Assembly (NCBI GenBank): GCA_965197555.1
Contig: OZ240213.1
Span: 3,782,001-3,846,000 of the forward strand
Direction: 5' to 3'
Source of the DNA: G965197555 sp965197555
GTDB taxonomy: Bacteria; Chloroflexota; Dehalococcoidia; Lucifugimonadales; UBA3495
Length of the DNA stretch: 64,000 bases
Position 1 is the first letter of the stretch. Every line of letters starts with the position of its first letter. This document shows positions 17,809-26,930 of this stretch, in pieces. A program made the translations under genes and the position numbers. The notes under the pieces were generated by a model, which saw only the letters and a program-made list of their open reading frames with translations, had not been told where the DNA came from and made no database searches.

Positions 17809-19668
17809 CTACTCGCGGACTCCTTTGATGTTGTGGAAGTGAGAGATACCGGCCGAGGTCAGCCCAGGCCAAACATAGTCAGCAATGTACCTGGGGTCCA
17901 CTGTCAGGTCGGAGTTGAGCATGAACATCGGGATATCAGCGTAGTTATCGTAGAGAAAGTCACCTATGTCGCGGGCACACTGGTGCCTTTCATCAAGGTC
18001 TGCCGACGTGTTGAGACATTCCCACGTCTCGTTGATGAAGGGATGCGCGAAGCCCCATACGCTGCCGTGGTCGGTATAGAAGATGCGGACGCCCTCCTGG
18101 ACTGTCCTGATGGGAAGGTTTCTAATAGCGATGACGGTGTTGGGTATCTTGTGCTCGCGGCGCCGGTTTGACCACGACGCAAGCTCAAGCTTTTCTATCT
18201 CTAGGTCCACCCAAATATCGGCCCACATGATCCCTGTGGCCTCGATAACGTCGTGCAGCTCAGGGCTCCCCGGGACAGTCGCGGAAATAGTCTTAAGCTG
18301 GAGGTGATTGTCGGGTCCATAACCCTCGGCCGCCATCAGGCGCCTTGCCTCATCGGCATCGTAGCCATACATTTCCTCCCACCTTTCCACCCACTCCGGG
18401 TTCCAGCCCTCGTTGTTGGGGTGAAATGTGTGGAGGTAATTGGGGCTGGCCCTGCCCAGGTAAATCTCGTCTCTGATGGCATCCCGGTCTATGGCCTTGT
18501 TCAGAGCTTTTCTAATGTTGATGTTGTCCAAAGGCAGTCCCGGAGTGTAATGATCCGGCCAATCTTCCCGTTGCCCAAAATAGAGGCCACCGAACATGGT
18601 GTTCGTCTGAGAGGCTTCCTGAGTACTCTCAATAACCCTCATGCCCCGGGCTTCAGCGTCGGGTTGCAGCGTTCTCTCAACCTGCGAGATATGTACCTCC
18701 CCGGCTAAGAGCATCGCCATCCGGGTCAGGCTTTCTGCCGCCCAGACAAATTCGAACTCTTCGAAATCGACGTCGTAGGCCCAGTGACCCTCTGGCACCC
18801 TTTCATAAGTAAGACTCGCGCCCAAGTCGCGATCGGTCAGCTGGTAAGGGCCGGTGCCTGCGGTCTGTATTTGGTCGAAGGCGTCTAGCCCCATCTCGTC
18901 AAACTGAGCCTTGCTGACGATAATCAGGTCTCCGGCCCAGCGGGAGAAGAGCCTTACCCCATCCAGATAAGGGTTCTCGAAGTGGAATCTAATGGTGTAG
19001 TCGTCTACGATCTCAGGGGTTGCCTGGTCCCACGCAGGCTTTTTCAACGTGGCCAGGCTGTCCTCCCGGATGAGCAACTCGTAGGTATGGACCACGTCCG
19101 GAGCGGTAAACTCTCCCCAGCCAAATTGGAATGGGATACCCTTCCTCAACTGGAACGACCACGTTTTGAACTCATTGCTCGCCTCCCAGCTCTCGGCAAG
19201 CAGAGCGCCAGCTTGGGCAGTCTCCGGGTCAACACGCAACAGTGTCTCTGCAAACACGTCGTGCTGCGAGATATAGTTCCAACTTCCCGCCCAGGTACGG
19301 TTGCTCTCCACGGTAGGCGCGGGCATGGCGAACCTTACCTTCTGTATCTTGACCTTCCCCGCGAGTGCCGGAGCTTTGGTGGGTATCGGGGCCGCGGTAG
19401 CAACGGGGACGGGGGTTGGAGCAGCCACGGTGGGCACCACCGCAGCCGTGGTGGGCACGGCTGTTGCCGCTGGCATTGTTGTTTCCGCGGGCGCGGCGGT
19501 GGCAGCGGGCGCGGCTGTAGCCGCCGTTGGCGCGGGCGCTGCGGTGGCCGCTGGCGCTGGCACTGCGGTTGCTGCTTCGCCGCAGGAGATGATGAACAAC
19601 GTTATGCCAATCACCAGGGCCAAAGAGAAAATCAGCCCACTTCTACTCGCCCGAGCTACATTAAGCAT
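17809..19668 (-). CDS. solute-binding lipoprotein, SBP_bac_5 family, paralogue 2
   Basis: A 619-residue copy. The N-terminus (MLNVARASRSGLIF) is shared with paralogue 3 rather than with the MPH-type copies; lipobox FIISC gives Cys29. It has the longest linker among the uninterrupted copies, to about residue 104, with Val/Pro/Thr as well as Ala. The binding domain has ALLAESWEA, GIPFQFGWGEFTAPDVVHTYELL, AGTGPYQLTDRDLGASLTYERVPEGHW and a distinct stretch TNTMFGGLYFGQREDWPD at the variable site. The Cys pair near the C-terminus and the IKGVRE end are kept. Unlike most copies I do not see the TTGACA/TAGAAT promoter upstream, so it may be expressed differently. Confidence 0.9.
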   Translation of the reverse strand: MLNVARASRSGLIFSLALVIGITLFIISCGEAATAVPAPAATAAPAPTAATAAPAATAAPAETTMPAATAVPTTAAVVPTVAAPTPVPVATAAPIPTKAPALAGKVKIQKVRFAMPAPTVESNRTWAGSWNYISQHDVFAETLLRVDPETAQAGALLAESWEASNEFKTWSFQLRKGIPFQFGWGEFTAPDVVHTYELLIREDSLATLKKPAWDQATPEIVDDYTIRFHFENPYLDGVRLFSRWAGDLIIVSKAQFDEMGLDAFDQIQTAGTGPYQLTDRDLGASLTYERVPEGHWAYDVDFEEFEFVWAAESLTRMAMLLAGEVHISQVERTLQPDAEARGMRVIESTQEASQTNTMFGGLYFGQREDWPDHYTPGLPLDNINIRKALNKAIDRDAIRDEIYLGRASPNYLHTFHPNNEGWNPEWVERWEEMYGYDADEARRLMAAEGYGPDNHLQLKTISATVPGSPELHDVIEATGIMWADIWVDLEIEKLELASWSNRRREHKIPNTVIAIRNLPIRTVQEGVRIFYTDHGSVWGFAHPFINETWECLNTSADLDERHQCARDIGDFLYDNYADIPMFMLNSDLTVDPRYIADYVWPGLTSAGISHFHNIKGVRE

Positions 19669-19894
19669 ATTTCACGTCTCCTTCGGCTGACTCGTTGGTC
19701 TCCAATATTCAGGCAACTATCTTCAGGTGTAGGGTGGCAGTGCCGATTCTAATGGTCGGTGCCATCCCCTACCCCATTGGCCAACTCATTCACAGAGAAG
19801 TGGTTGCTTCTCTCGAAGACAACGGGGCTCAACGTCTTTGACCAAGGCTCACTTACGTTTAACCAAGGTCGATAGTAACGCGGCCCGGGAACCG

Positions 19895-21697
19895 CTACTC
19901 CCGGACCCCTTTTATATTGTGGAAGTGAGAGATGCCGGCCGACGTCAACCCAGGCCAAACATAATCAGCGATAAACTTGGGATTCACCGTCACATCGGCG
20001 TTGAGGTGGAACAACGGCACATCGGCATGGTTATCGTAAAGGAAGTCTCCCATCTCCAGGGCGCATTGCTCCCGTTCATCGAGGTCGGCAGACTCCACCA
20101 GACACTGGTACTTCTCGTCCACGAAGGGGTGTGGAAAGCTCGACACGATACCAAAACTGGTGTACATGCCGCGGACACCCTCTTGAGTCGTCCTGATGGG
20201 AAGGTTCCTTGACGCTGCTAGGGTGTTGGCCCCTTTGTGAGCGCGTAAACGCTCTATCCACTGGCCAAACTCAAGTTTCTCTATCTCCACTTCCACTCCG
20301 ACGTCGGCCCACATGACCACCGACGCCTCGAGCACGTCGTGCAGCTCGGGACTCCCGGGGATAGTCGTTGAGATAGACTTGAGCTTGAGGGGATTGTCAA
20401 GGGTATACCCCTCGGCCTCCAGCAGGGCCCTGGCCACGTCGGGATCGTAGCCGTAGGCCTCATCCCACCTTTCCACCCACTCCGGGTTCCAGCCCTCGTT
20501 GTTGGTGTGATATCTGCTCTTGTGATTGGGGCTGGCCCTGCCCAGGTAAATTTCCTCCTTAATGACACTCCGGTCCAGAGCCTTGCTCAGGGCCCTTCTA
20601 ACGTTCACGTTCTCCAAGGGCAGTCCAGGAGTGTAATGATCGGGGAACTTTTCCGTATTCTCGAAATAATTACCTAGGATCATGAAATAGGTTTGAACCG
20701 CTTCCTGGGTGCTGGAGATGACCCTCATGCTCCGGGCCTCGGCATCGGGTTGCAGCGTCCTCTCAACCTGGGAGATGTGCACTTCCTCGGCTAAGAGAAG
20801 GGCCATCCGGGTCAGACTTTCCGGCGCCCAAACGAACTCGAACTCTTCAAAATCGACGTCATAAGCCCAATGGCCATCGGGTACCCTCTCGTACCAGAGA
20901 CCCACGCCCAATTCCCGCTTAGTCAATTGATAAGGGCCGGTGCCGGCGGTCTGTATCTGGTCGAACGCGTCTAGCCCCTGTTCGTCCCATTGGGCCTTGC
21001 TCATTATGATCAGGTCTCCGGCGTGGCGGGGAAAAAGCCGCGGTCCATCCAGGTAAGGGTTCTCAAAGTGAAAGGTGACATTGTAGTCGTCTAAGATCTC
21101 AGTAGTTACTTGGCTCCATGCTGGCTTCTTCAAAAGGGAAAGGCTGCCCTCCTGGGCCAGCAGGTCGAAGGTATGTACCACGTCCGCGGCAGTAAACTCT
21201 CCCCAGCCGAATTGGAATGGGATCCCCTTTCTCAATGTAAACGACCAATCTTTAAAATCGTTGGCCACGTTCCAGCTCTCAGCCAGCAAAGGGCCGGCTT
21301 CGCCATTCTCCGGGTCGACACACGATAAGGTCTCAGCGAATACGTCGTGCTGCACGATATAGAGCCATGGTCCCACCCAGGTCCGGTTGCTCTCCACATC
21401 AGGCGTAGGGATGGCAAACCTCAAGTGCTTTACCTTTACCTTCTCTGTGGGTTCGGGAGCCATGGTGGGCGCCACGGTCACGCGGGGAACGGCTGTTGCA
21501 GCGGGCGCTGCCGTTGCCGCAGGCATCGCTGTCGCTGCAGGCGCCGGCCGGGCCGTTGCCGCAGGGGCAGCGGTGGCTGCCGGCGCTGGCACTGCGGTTG
21601 CTGCCTCGCCGCACGCGATGATGAACAAAGTAATGCCAACCAACAGGGCCAACGGAAACATGAGCCCGCTTCTACTCCCCCGAGCGACAGTCAACAT
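19895..21697 (-). CDS. solute-binding lipoprotein, SBP_bac_5 family, paralogue 3
   Basis: A 600-residue copy with signal segment GLMFPLALLVGITLFIIAC, Cys29 and a linker to about residue 88. It is close to paralogue 1 through most of its length: FKDWSFTLRKGIPFQFGW, LLAQEGSLSLLKKPAW, TKRELGVGLWYERVPDGHW and EASVVMWADVGVEVEIEKL. It differs at the variable site (TYFMILGNYFENTEKF) and has SCVDPENG where paralogue 1 has RADPETG. The last 150 bases again encode the conserved Cys pair and IKGVRE end. Its promoter is at 21746-21774. Confidence 0.9.
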   Translation of the reverse strand: MLTVARGSRSGLMFPLALLVGITLFIIACGEAATAVPAPAATAAPAATARPAPAATAMPAATAAPAATAVPRVTVAPTMAPEPTEKVKVKHLRFAIPTPDVESNRTWVGPWLYIVQHDVFAETLSCVDPENGEAGPLLAESWNVANDFKDWSFTLRKGIPFQFGWGEFTAADVVHTFDLLAQEGSLSLLKKPAWSQVTTEILDDYNVTFHFENPYLDGPRLFPRHAGDLIIMSKAQWDEQGLDAFDQIQTAGTGPYQLTKRELGVGLWYERVPDGHWAYDVDFEEFEFVWAPESLTRMALLLAEEVHISQVERTLQPDAEARSMRVISSTQEAVQTYFMILGNYFENTEKFPDHYTPGLPLENVNVRRALSKALDRSVIKEEIYLGRASPNHKSRYHTNNEGWNPEWVERWDEAYGYDPDVARALLEAEGYTLDNPLKLKSISTTIPGSPELHDVLEASVVMWADVGVEVEIEKLEFGQWIERLRAHKGANTLAASRNLPIRTTQEGVRGMYTSFGIVSSFPHPFVDEKYQCLVESADLDEREQCALEMGDFLYDNHADVPLFHLNADVTVNPKFIADYVWPGLTSAGISHFHNIKGVRE

Positions 21698-21745
21698 TTT
21701 TCACCTCGACCGGTTACCGAGGTCACTAAAGACTGGAATGCGGGG

Positions 21746-21774
21746 ATTCTACGCTAGGGGGTTATAGGTGTCAA
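21746..21774 (-). promoter_or_regulatory. sigma-70-type promoter of paralogue 3
   Basis: Minus strand TTGACA (21774-21769), 17-base spacer, TAGAAT (21751-21746). Confidence 0.7.
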
Positions 21775-21945
21775 GAAAGCAAACAATAAACATCGCTCAT
21801 GCGTGGTTTCGCTAATTATTATCAGCGTTATAAGTTAGCTTACATTACGGTTATCGTTATTATATTACGATATTAGTACCGCCTGAGTTCCTCTTACGAG
21901 TGAAGGACCATGGGGCTGTGATCTGAAGACCGGTCAAGGGCGGGA

Positions 21946-22077
21946 CAATCCCAGGCCTATCAATTCCCATAGGCCGCGGGAGGTCCGTCGTTGTTGAGCC
22001 GACAGGCTCAGGGCAGGCCTGTCGAACCCTGGCCCAACGGTGTCAGGTGGCGATCAAGAGGGTGGGGTGGCAATCCC
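21946..22077. repeat. 125-base insertion flanked by CAATCCC direct repeats
   Basis: CAATCCC occurs at 21946-21952 and 22071-22077. The homologous spacer near 24407-24414 has the motif once and continues directly into the sequence that here follows the second copy. The inserted part contains an inverted pair CGACAGGC/GCCTGTCG (22000-22007, 22017-22024). It looks like a small repeat element with a 7-base target duplication. Confidence 0.5.
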
Positions 22078-22207
22078 TTCGTACTTAAGGGATTCTTGGC
22101 CTCTTTACATCCACCGTTGGAGGTCAAGAATCCGGTCCCGCAGGTGGATAGAATTGTGAGGAGGTTCGCGACCTTGAGGCGTTAATCCCAAGGGCGCTTG
22201 CAGTGAG

Positions 22208-22284
22208 GGTAACGATGAGGTGGAGGCCACCACGAATTACGCTGCTCTTGGACCAGCAACGCGCGGCCACAGAAGAAGTGTAAG
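22208..22284 (+). repeat. decayed copy of the small-gene 3' end
   Basis: GAGGTGGAGGCCACCACGA and the following bases closely match 17695-17770, including the GAAGAAGTGTAA end. The upstream half of the small gene is absent. Confidence 0.6.
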
Positions 22285-22322
22285 TTGGTACTCCGGAGAT
22301 TTTTCCAGGCGGGTTGGACCCG

Positions 22323-24167
22323 CTACTCCTGGACTCCTCTTATGTTTTGGAAGTGAGACACTCCGGCCGAAGTCAGGCCCGGCCAAATATAATCTTGGAT
22401 GAACTCAGGATCGACCGTCACGTCGGCGTTGAGGTGGAACCCCGGAATGTCGGCATAGTTATCATATAGGAAATCGCCCGCTGCCCTGGCGCATGCTTCC
22501 CTCTCAGCGAGGTCTGCTGACGTCACGAGACATTCATACTTCTCGTTCACGAAGGGGTCGTTAAAATACCACCCGGTATGATATCTAGTGTAAAAGATAC
22601 GGAGGCCCTCCTGAGTGGTCCTGATGGGAAGGTTCCTCGAAGCTCTCAGGGTGTCGTGCAACTTATGGTCCCTTCCGCGGGCTAGCCACTGGCCAAAGTC
22701 AACTCTCTCGATGGTCATCTCCACGCCCACGTCGGCTAACATGATCTGCATGGCCTCTGTAACGTCGTGTAACTCAGGGCTTCCCAGGATGGTTGTAGTG
22801 ATAGACTTGAGCTTGAGTGGGTTGTCGGGCCCAAATCCCTCGGCCGCCAACAGGCGCTTCGCCTCCTCGGGATCGTAGCCGTAGGCCTCCTCCCATCTTT
22901 CCACCCACTCCGGGTTCCAGCCCTCGTTGTTGGGGTGAAACACGTGTCTGTAATTGAGGGTGGCCCTGCCCAGGTAAATCTCCTGGTTGATGGCATCCCG
23001 GTCGATGGCCTTGTTCAAGGCCTTCCTCACGTTAACCTTGTCCAAAGGCAGTCCCGGAATGTAATGATCGGGCCACTCTGGTGTATTCTCGAAATATAGA
23101 CCGCCAAGGCCCGTATAGGTTTGAACGGCTTGCTGAGTACTTTGAATAACCCTCATACCCCGGCCCTCGGCGTCGGGTTGCAGGGTTGTCTCAATCTGGG
23201 AGATATGCACCTCTTTCGCTAGAAGCATTGCCATCCGAGTCAGACTTTCCGCAGCCCAGACGAACTCGAACTCTTCAAAATCGACATCATAGAGCCAGTG
23301 GCCGCCGGGCACCCTTTCATAAGCAAGGCTCTCTCCCAATTTGCGATCTATCAACTGGTAAGGGCCGGTGCCTGCAGTTTCTACGGTGTCGTCGAACGCA
23401 CCTTCTCCCATCTCGTCCCACTGGGCCTTGCTCATTATGATCATGTCTCCGGCCCAGCGGGAGAACAGCCGGTTCCCATGTAGGTAGGGGTTCTCGAAGT
23501 GAAATTTGATGTTGTAATCGTCTACGACCTCAGGGGTTACTTGATCCCACGCCGGTCCTTTCAGCGTGGCCACACTGTCATCCCGAACCAGAAGATCGAA
23601 GGTATGAATCACATCCGCCACGGTAAACTCTCCCCAGCCAAATTGGAAGGGGATCCCCTCCCTCAATTTGAAGGACCATGTTTTGAAGTCATTGCCCGAC
23701 TCCCAACTCTCGGCTAGTAGGGGACCGATTTTGTCAGCCTCTGTGTCAAAACGCAGCAGGGTCTCAGCGAACACGTCGTGCTGCATGATGTAGTTCCAAC
23801 CTCCCGCCCAGGTACGGTTGCTCTCTACATCGGGCGTAGGCATGGCGAACCTTACTCTCTGGATCTTGACCTTGGCCCCGGGTGCTGGAGCCTTGGCAGG
23901 TGCCGTGGTAGCGCGGGGGACGGCGGTTGCAGCAGGAGCGGCGGTAGCCCCGGGTGCCGCCGTTGCCGCCGGCGCTGCTGTAGCCGCAGGCGCTGCCGGC
24001 ACGGCCGTAGCGGCAGGGGCAGCTGTGGCGGCAGGGGCGGCGGTGGCCGCTTGCTCCGGCACGGCGGTTGCTGCCTCGCCGCAGGAAATGATGAACAACG
24101 TTATGCCAATCACCAGGGCCAGAGAGAACATGAGTCCTGGCTTCAGTGTCCCGACTACATGAGACAT
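22323..24167 (-). CDS. solute-binding lipoprotein, SBP_bac_5 family, paralogue 4
   Basis: A 614-residue copy: signal peptide with FIISC (Cys29), Ala-rich linker to about residue 100, binding domain to the end. Features that set it apart are WAGGWNYIMQHDVF, LRFDTEADKIGPLLAESW, the two-residue longer GEGAFDDTVETAGTGPYQL, IETTLQPDAEGRGMRVI, and YTGLGGLYFENTPEWPD at the variable site. In the C-terminal third it has ITTTILGSPELHDVTEAMQIMLADVGVEMTIERVDF, where others have ASVVMWADVGVEVEIEKL. The end reads IRGVQE instead of IKGVRE. Its N-terminal half is the closest match of paralogue 8. Confidence 0.9.
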   Translation of the reverse strand: MSHVVGTLKPGLMFSLALVIGITLFIISCGEAATAVPEQAATAAPAATAAPAATAVPAAPAATAAPAATAAPGATAAPAATAVPRATTAPAKAPAPGAKVKIQRVRFAMPTPDVESNRTWAGGWNYIMQHDVFAETLLRFDTEADKIGPLLAESWESGNDFKTWSFKLREGIPFQFGWGEFTVADVIHTFDLLVRDDSVATLKGPAWDQVTPEVVDDYNIKFHFENPYLHGNRLFSRWAGDMIIMSKAQWDEMGEGAFDDTVETAGTGPYQLIDRKLGESLAYERVPGGHWLYDVDFEEFEFVWAAESLTRMAMLLAKEVHISQIETTLQPDAEGRGMRVIQSTQQAVQTYTGLGGLYFENTPEWPDHYIPGLPLDKVNVRKALNKAIDRDAINQEIYLGRATLNYRHVFHPNNEGWNPEWVERWEEAYGYDPEEAKRLLAAEGFGPDNPLKLKSITTTILGSPELHDVTEAMQIMLADVGVEMTIERVDFGQWLARGRDHKLHDTLRASRNLPIRTTQEGLRIFYTRYHTGWYFNDPFVNEKYECLVTSADLAEREACARAAGDFLYDNYADIPGFHLNADVTVDPEFIQDYIWPGLTSAGVSHFQNIRGVQE

Positions 24168-24215
24168 GTTTCACCTCGACTGGTTGAAGAGGAGATTGTA
24201 ATTTCGAACGCGGGC

Positions 24216-24245
24216 ATTCTACGCTAGGGGAATTATCTATGCCAA
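24216..24245 (-). promoter_or_regulatory. sigma-70-type promoter of paralogue 4
   Basis: Minus strand TTGGCA (24245-24240), 18-base spacer, TAGAAT (24221-24216). The -35 box and spacing deviate slightly from the other copies. Confidence 0.55.
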
Positions 24246-24584
24246 TAATACAAACATCGAGCCACACAGAAACGTTTCATAACTAACGTTGATCTGATGT
24301 CATTGATCATAATAATTACGAGTGTCGTTACCTAGAGACGAAACGCGTAACGCTCACGAGGAAAGGGCTATGGGCTGTGATTTACCAACGGATCAAAACA
24401 GCCGGGGCAATCCCCGTGTACCTAAGAGGTTCTTGACCTGTTTATAACCCTATCTTGGAGGTTGGGACTGCAGGTGGATGCAAAATGTGAAGAAGCTCGC
24501 GGGGCCCCGAGACGCCAATCCCAAGGGCGCGTTTCCAGGTCCCGGCGCAGCTCCTCCACCGGAAACATTACGAGGAAATGAGAA

Positions 24585-24660
24585 ATGGATGATCAGGTGG
24601 AGGTCGTCACGAATTACGCTGCTCTTGAACCAGCAACGCGCGGCCACAGAAGAAGTGGAG
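24585..24660 (+). repeat. decayed copy of the small-gene 3' end
   Basis: Reads ATGATCAGGTGGAGGTCGTC and on to GAAGAAGTGGAG, matching 17695-17770; the final stop is changed. The spacer upstream of it (24300-24560) matches the 21.9-22.2 kb spacer but lacks the 125-base insertion. Confidence 0.6.
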
Positions 24661-24699
24661 ATTGGTACTCCGGATTTTTTTCCAGGCGGGCCGGACCCG

Positions 24700-26547
24700 C
24701 TACTCCCGGACACCTTTTATGTTGTGGAAGTGAGAAATGCCGGCCGAGGTCAACCCCGGCCAAATATAGTCCTCGATGTACACAGGGTCTACCGTCACGT
24801 CGGCCTTGAGCATGAACATCGGGATATCAGCGTAGTTATCGTAAAGGAAGTTGCCAATTTCCCGGGCGCATTGGTCCCTTTCCTCGATGTCTGCCGAGGT
24901 CTTGAGGCATTGATACGTCTCGTTAACGAAGGGGTGTGGGAAAGCCCACAAGTTGCCCTCATTGCTGTAATAGCCGCCTACGCCTAGCTGGGTAGTTCTG
25001 ACGGGAAGGTTTCTAATAGCCACCACATGGTTGGCCGTCTTTTTCTCGTGTACTAAACGGGTTAACCACTTGCCAAACTCAAGCTTTTCTATCTCCAGCT
25101 CCACGCCAACATCGGCCCACATGATCGCTGAGGCCTCAATAACGTCGTGTAACTCGGGACTGCCTGGGATAGTCGTTGAGATAGTCTTGATCTTCAGGGG
25201 GTTGTCTGGTCCATACCCCTCGGCCGCCAATAGGGCCCTGGCTTCATCGGGGTTGTAGCCGTACATTTCGTCAAACCTTTCCTCCCACTCCTTGTTCCAG
25301 CCCTCATGGTTGGGGTGAAATCTGCTGAGGTAACTGGAGGTGGCCCTGCCCAGGTAGATTTCTTGGTTGATGGCCTCCCGGTCTAGGGCCTTGGTCAGGG
25401 CTTTTCTAATGTTGATGTTGTCCAAGGGCAAGCCAGGAGTGTAGATGTCAGGATACTTTTCCGTATTCCCGAAAAATTGGCCGCCGATCAACGTATGGGT
25501 TTGAACGGCTTCGTAAGTGCTGGTGAGCACCCTCATGCCCCGGGCCTCGGCGTCGGGTTGCAGTGTCCTCTCAATCTGGGACATGTGTACTTCCCCGGCC
25601 AAGAGCATCGCCATCCGTGTCAGGCTTTCCGCTGCCCAAACAAATTGGAACTCTTCGAAATCGACCTCATACTTCCAGTGGCCTTCCGGCACCCTTTCGT
25701 ACCAAAGACCCACCCCCAATTCGCGCTTGGTGAGCTGATAAGGGCCGGTGCCTGCGGTCTCTATCTGGTCGAACGCGTCGAGTCCCTGTTCGTCCCATTG
25801 GGCTTTGCTAACGAGGATCAAGTCACCTGCATGGCGGGAGAAAAGCCGGTTCCCATCCAGGTATGGTGCTTCAAAGTGAAAACTGACGTTTTGGTCATCT
25901 TTGATCTCGGTGGTTGCAAAGTCCCAGGCCAGTCCCTTCAAATAGGCCAGGCTATCCTCTCGGTTCACCAAGTCGAAGCTATGGACCACGTCCGCGGCAT
26001 TAAAATCTCCCCAGCCAAATTGCCAAGGGATCCCCTCCCTCAGCTTGAACGACCATGTCTTGAAATCATTGGTCGCCTCCCAACTCTCAGCGAGTAGCGG
26101 CCCGGCTACTCCTGTAGCCGGGTCAATGCGTAGCAGGGTCTCAGCGAATACGTCGTGCTGCACGATGTACAGCCATGGTCCTACCCAGGTGCGGTTGCTC
26201 TCCACGTCAGGCGTGGGGATGGCGAACCGTACTTGCTGGAGCTTCACCTTCGACCTGGGTGCTGGGGCCGGTGTGGGGGCTGCGGTAGCGCGAGGGACAG
26301 CCGTCGCGGCGGGAGCTGTCCTTGCCGCTGGCGCAGCCGTTGCTGCCGGGGCCGCTGTTGCTGCCGGGCCAGCCGTTGCTGCCGGAGCTACCGTTGCCGC
26401 CAGGGCTGCTGTCGCCGCCGGGGCCGCGGTGGCCGCTGGTGCTTGGGCAGCCTCACCGCCACAAGACATGAGGAACAATGTAATCCCTGCCACCAAGGCC
26501 AAAGAAAGCATGAGCCCGGGCCTAAGTGTCCCGAGTAGGTGCGGCAT
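24700..26547 (-). CDS. solute-binding lipoprotein, SBP_bac_5 family, paralogue 5
   Basis: A 615-residue copy of the FLMSCGGEA lipobox type (Cys29), shared with paralogues 6 and 7. The Ala-rich linker has an extra hexapeptide-like repeat series (about residues 30-100). Distinct features: LREGIPWQFGWGDFNAADVVHSFDLV, NVSFHFEAPYLDG, HMSQIERTLQ, THTLIGGQFFGNTEKYPD at the variable site, and the charged LTRLVHEKKTANHVV where others have less basic text. The C-terminal Cys pair and IKGVRE end are conserved. Promoter at 26596-26624 and GGAG just before the start codon. Confidence 0.9.
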   Translation of the reverse strand: MPHLLGTLRPGLMLSLALVAGITLFLMSCGGEAAQAPAATAAPAATAALAATVAPAATAGPAATAAPAATAAPAARTAPAATAVPRATAAPTPAPAPRSKVKLQQVRFAIPTPDVESNRTWVGPWLYIVQHDVFAETLLRIDPATGVAGPLLAESWEATNDFKTWSFKLREGIPWQFGWGDFNAADVVHSFDLVNREDSLAYLKGLAWDFATTEIKDDQNVSFHFEAPYLDGNRLFSRHAGDLILVSKAQWDEQGLDAFDQIETAGTGPYQLTKRELGVGLWYERVPEGHWKYEVDFEEFQFVWAAESLTRMAMLLAGEVHMSQIERTLQPDAEARGMRVLTSTYEAVQTHTLIGGQFFGNTEKYPDIYTPGLPLDNINIRKALTKALDREAINQEIYLGRATSSYLSRFHPNHEGWNKEWEERFDEMYGYNPDEARALLAAEGYGPDNPLKIKTISTTIPGSPELHDVIEASAIMWADVGVELEIEKLEFGKWLTRLVHEKKTANHVVAIRNLPVRTTQLGVGGYYSNEGNLWAFPHPFVNETYQCLKTSADIEERDQCAREIGNFLYDNYADIPMFMLKADVTVDPVYIEDYIWPGLTSAGISHFHNIKGVRE

Positions 26548-26595
26548 TTTTCACTCCGACCGGTTACAAAAAACGTTGTGACTTCGGACGCCGGA

Positions 26596-26624
26596 ATTCT
26601 ACGCTAGGGGGTTATTTGTGTCAA
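26596..26624 (-). promoter_or_regulatory. sigma-70-type promoter of paralogue 5
   Basis: Minus strand TTGACA (26624-26619), 17-base spacer, TAGAAT (26601-26596), the best match in the array. Confidence 0.75.
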
Positions 26625-26749
26625 GGATTCAAACATGATTAACGCAGTTGACGCCCCTCGACTTTACAGTATTCTTCCAATATTATCATAGATGTTACGA
26701 TATTAGGACTGGCCCGACGAAATTAACCATCAGGACGAGACACTGGACA

Positions 26750-26905
26750 TCGGCGTCAACAGCCCGCTAGAGAAGCAATGAATCTCAAGCAACCCCCTCC
26801 ACAGGAGAATGATCTTGGAGTGGCGGTGACGATGGTAAGGTGGAGAACGTCGAAGATTTCCCTGCTCATTGAAAAGGCAGCGTGTGGCGACAGAAGGGTT
26901 TTAAT
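26750..26905 (+). repeat. decayed copy of the small gene
   Basis: From GACATCGGCGTCAACAGCCC through AATGAATCTCAAGCAACCC to the GGTGGAGAACGTCGAAGA stretch this follows 17615-17765 with substitutions and small indels that break the frame. The remainder of the 26548-26930 spacer holds only the promoter. Confidence 0.6.
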
Positions 26906-26930
26906 GGAGGTTGGCGGGGGAGCCGGACAA

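Noticed and set aside
23818..24162. Ala/Gly-rich plus-strand frames opposite the lipoprotein linkers (also at 19301, 26045, 28420, 32345, 36027)
   Set aside because: They are the complement of the Ala/Pro/Thr linker repeats and recur at the same offset in each paralogue; they have no start signals.
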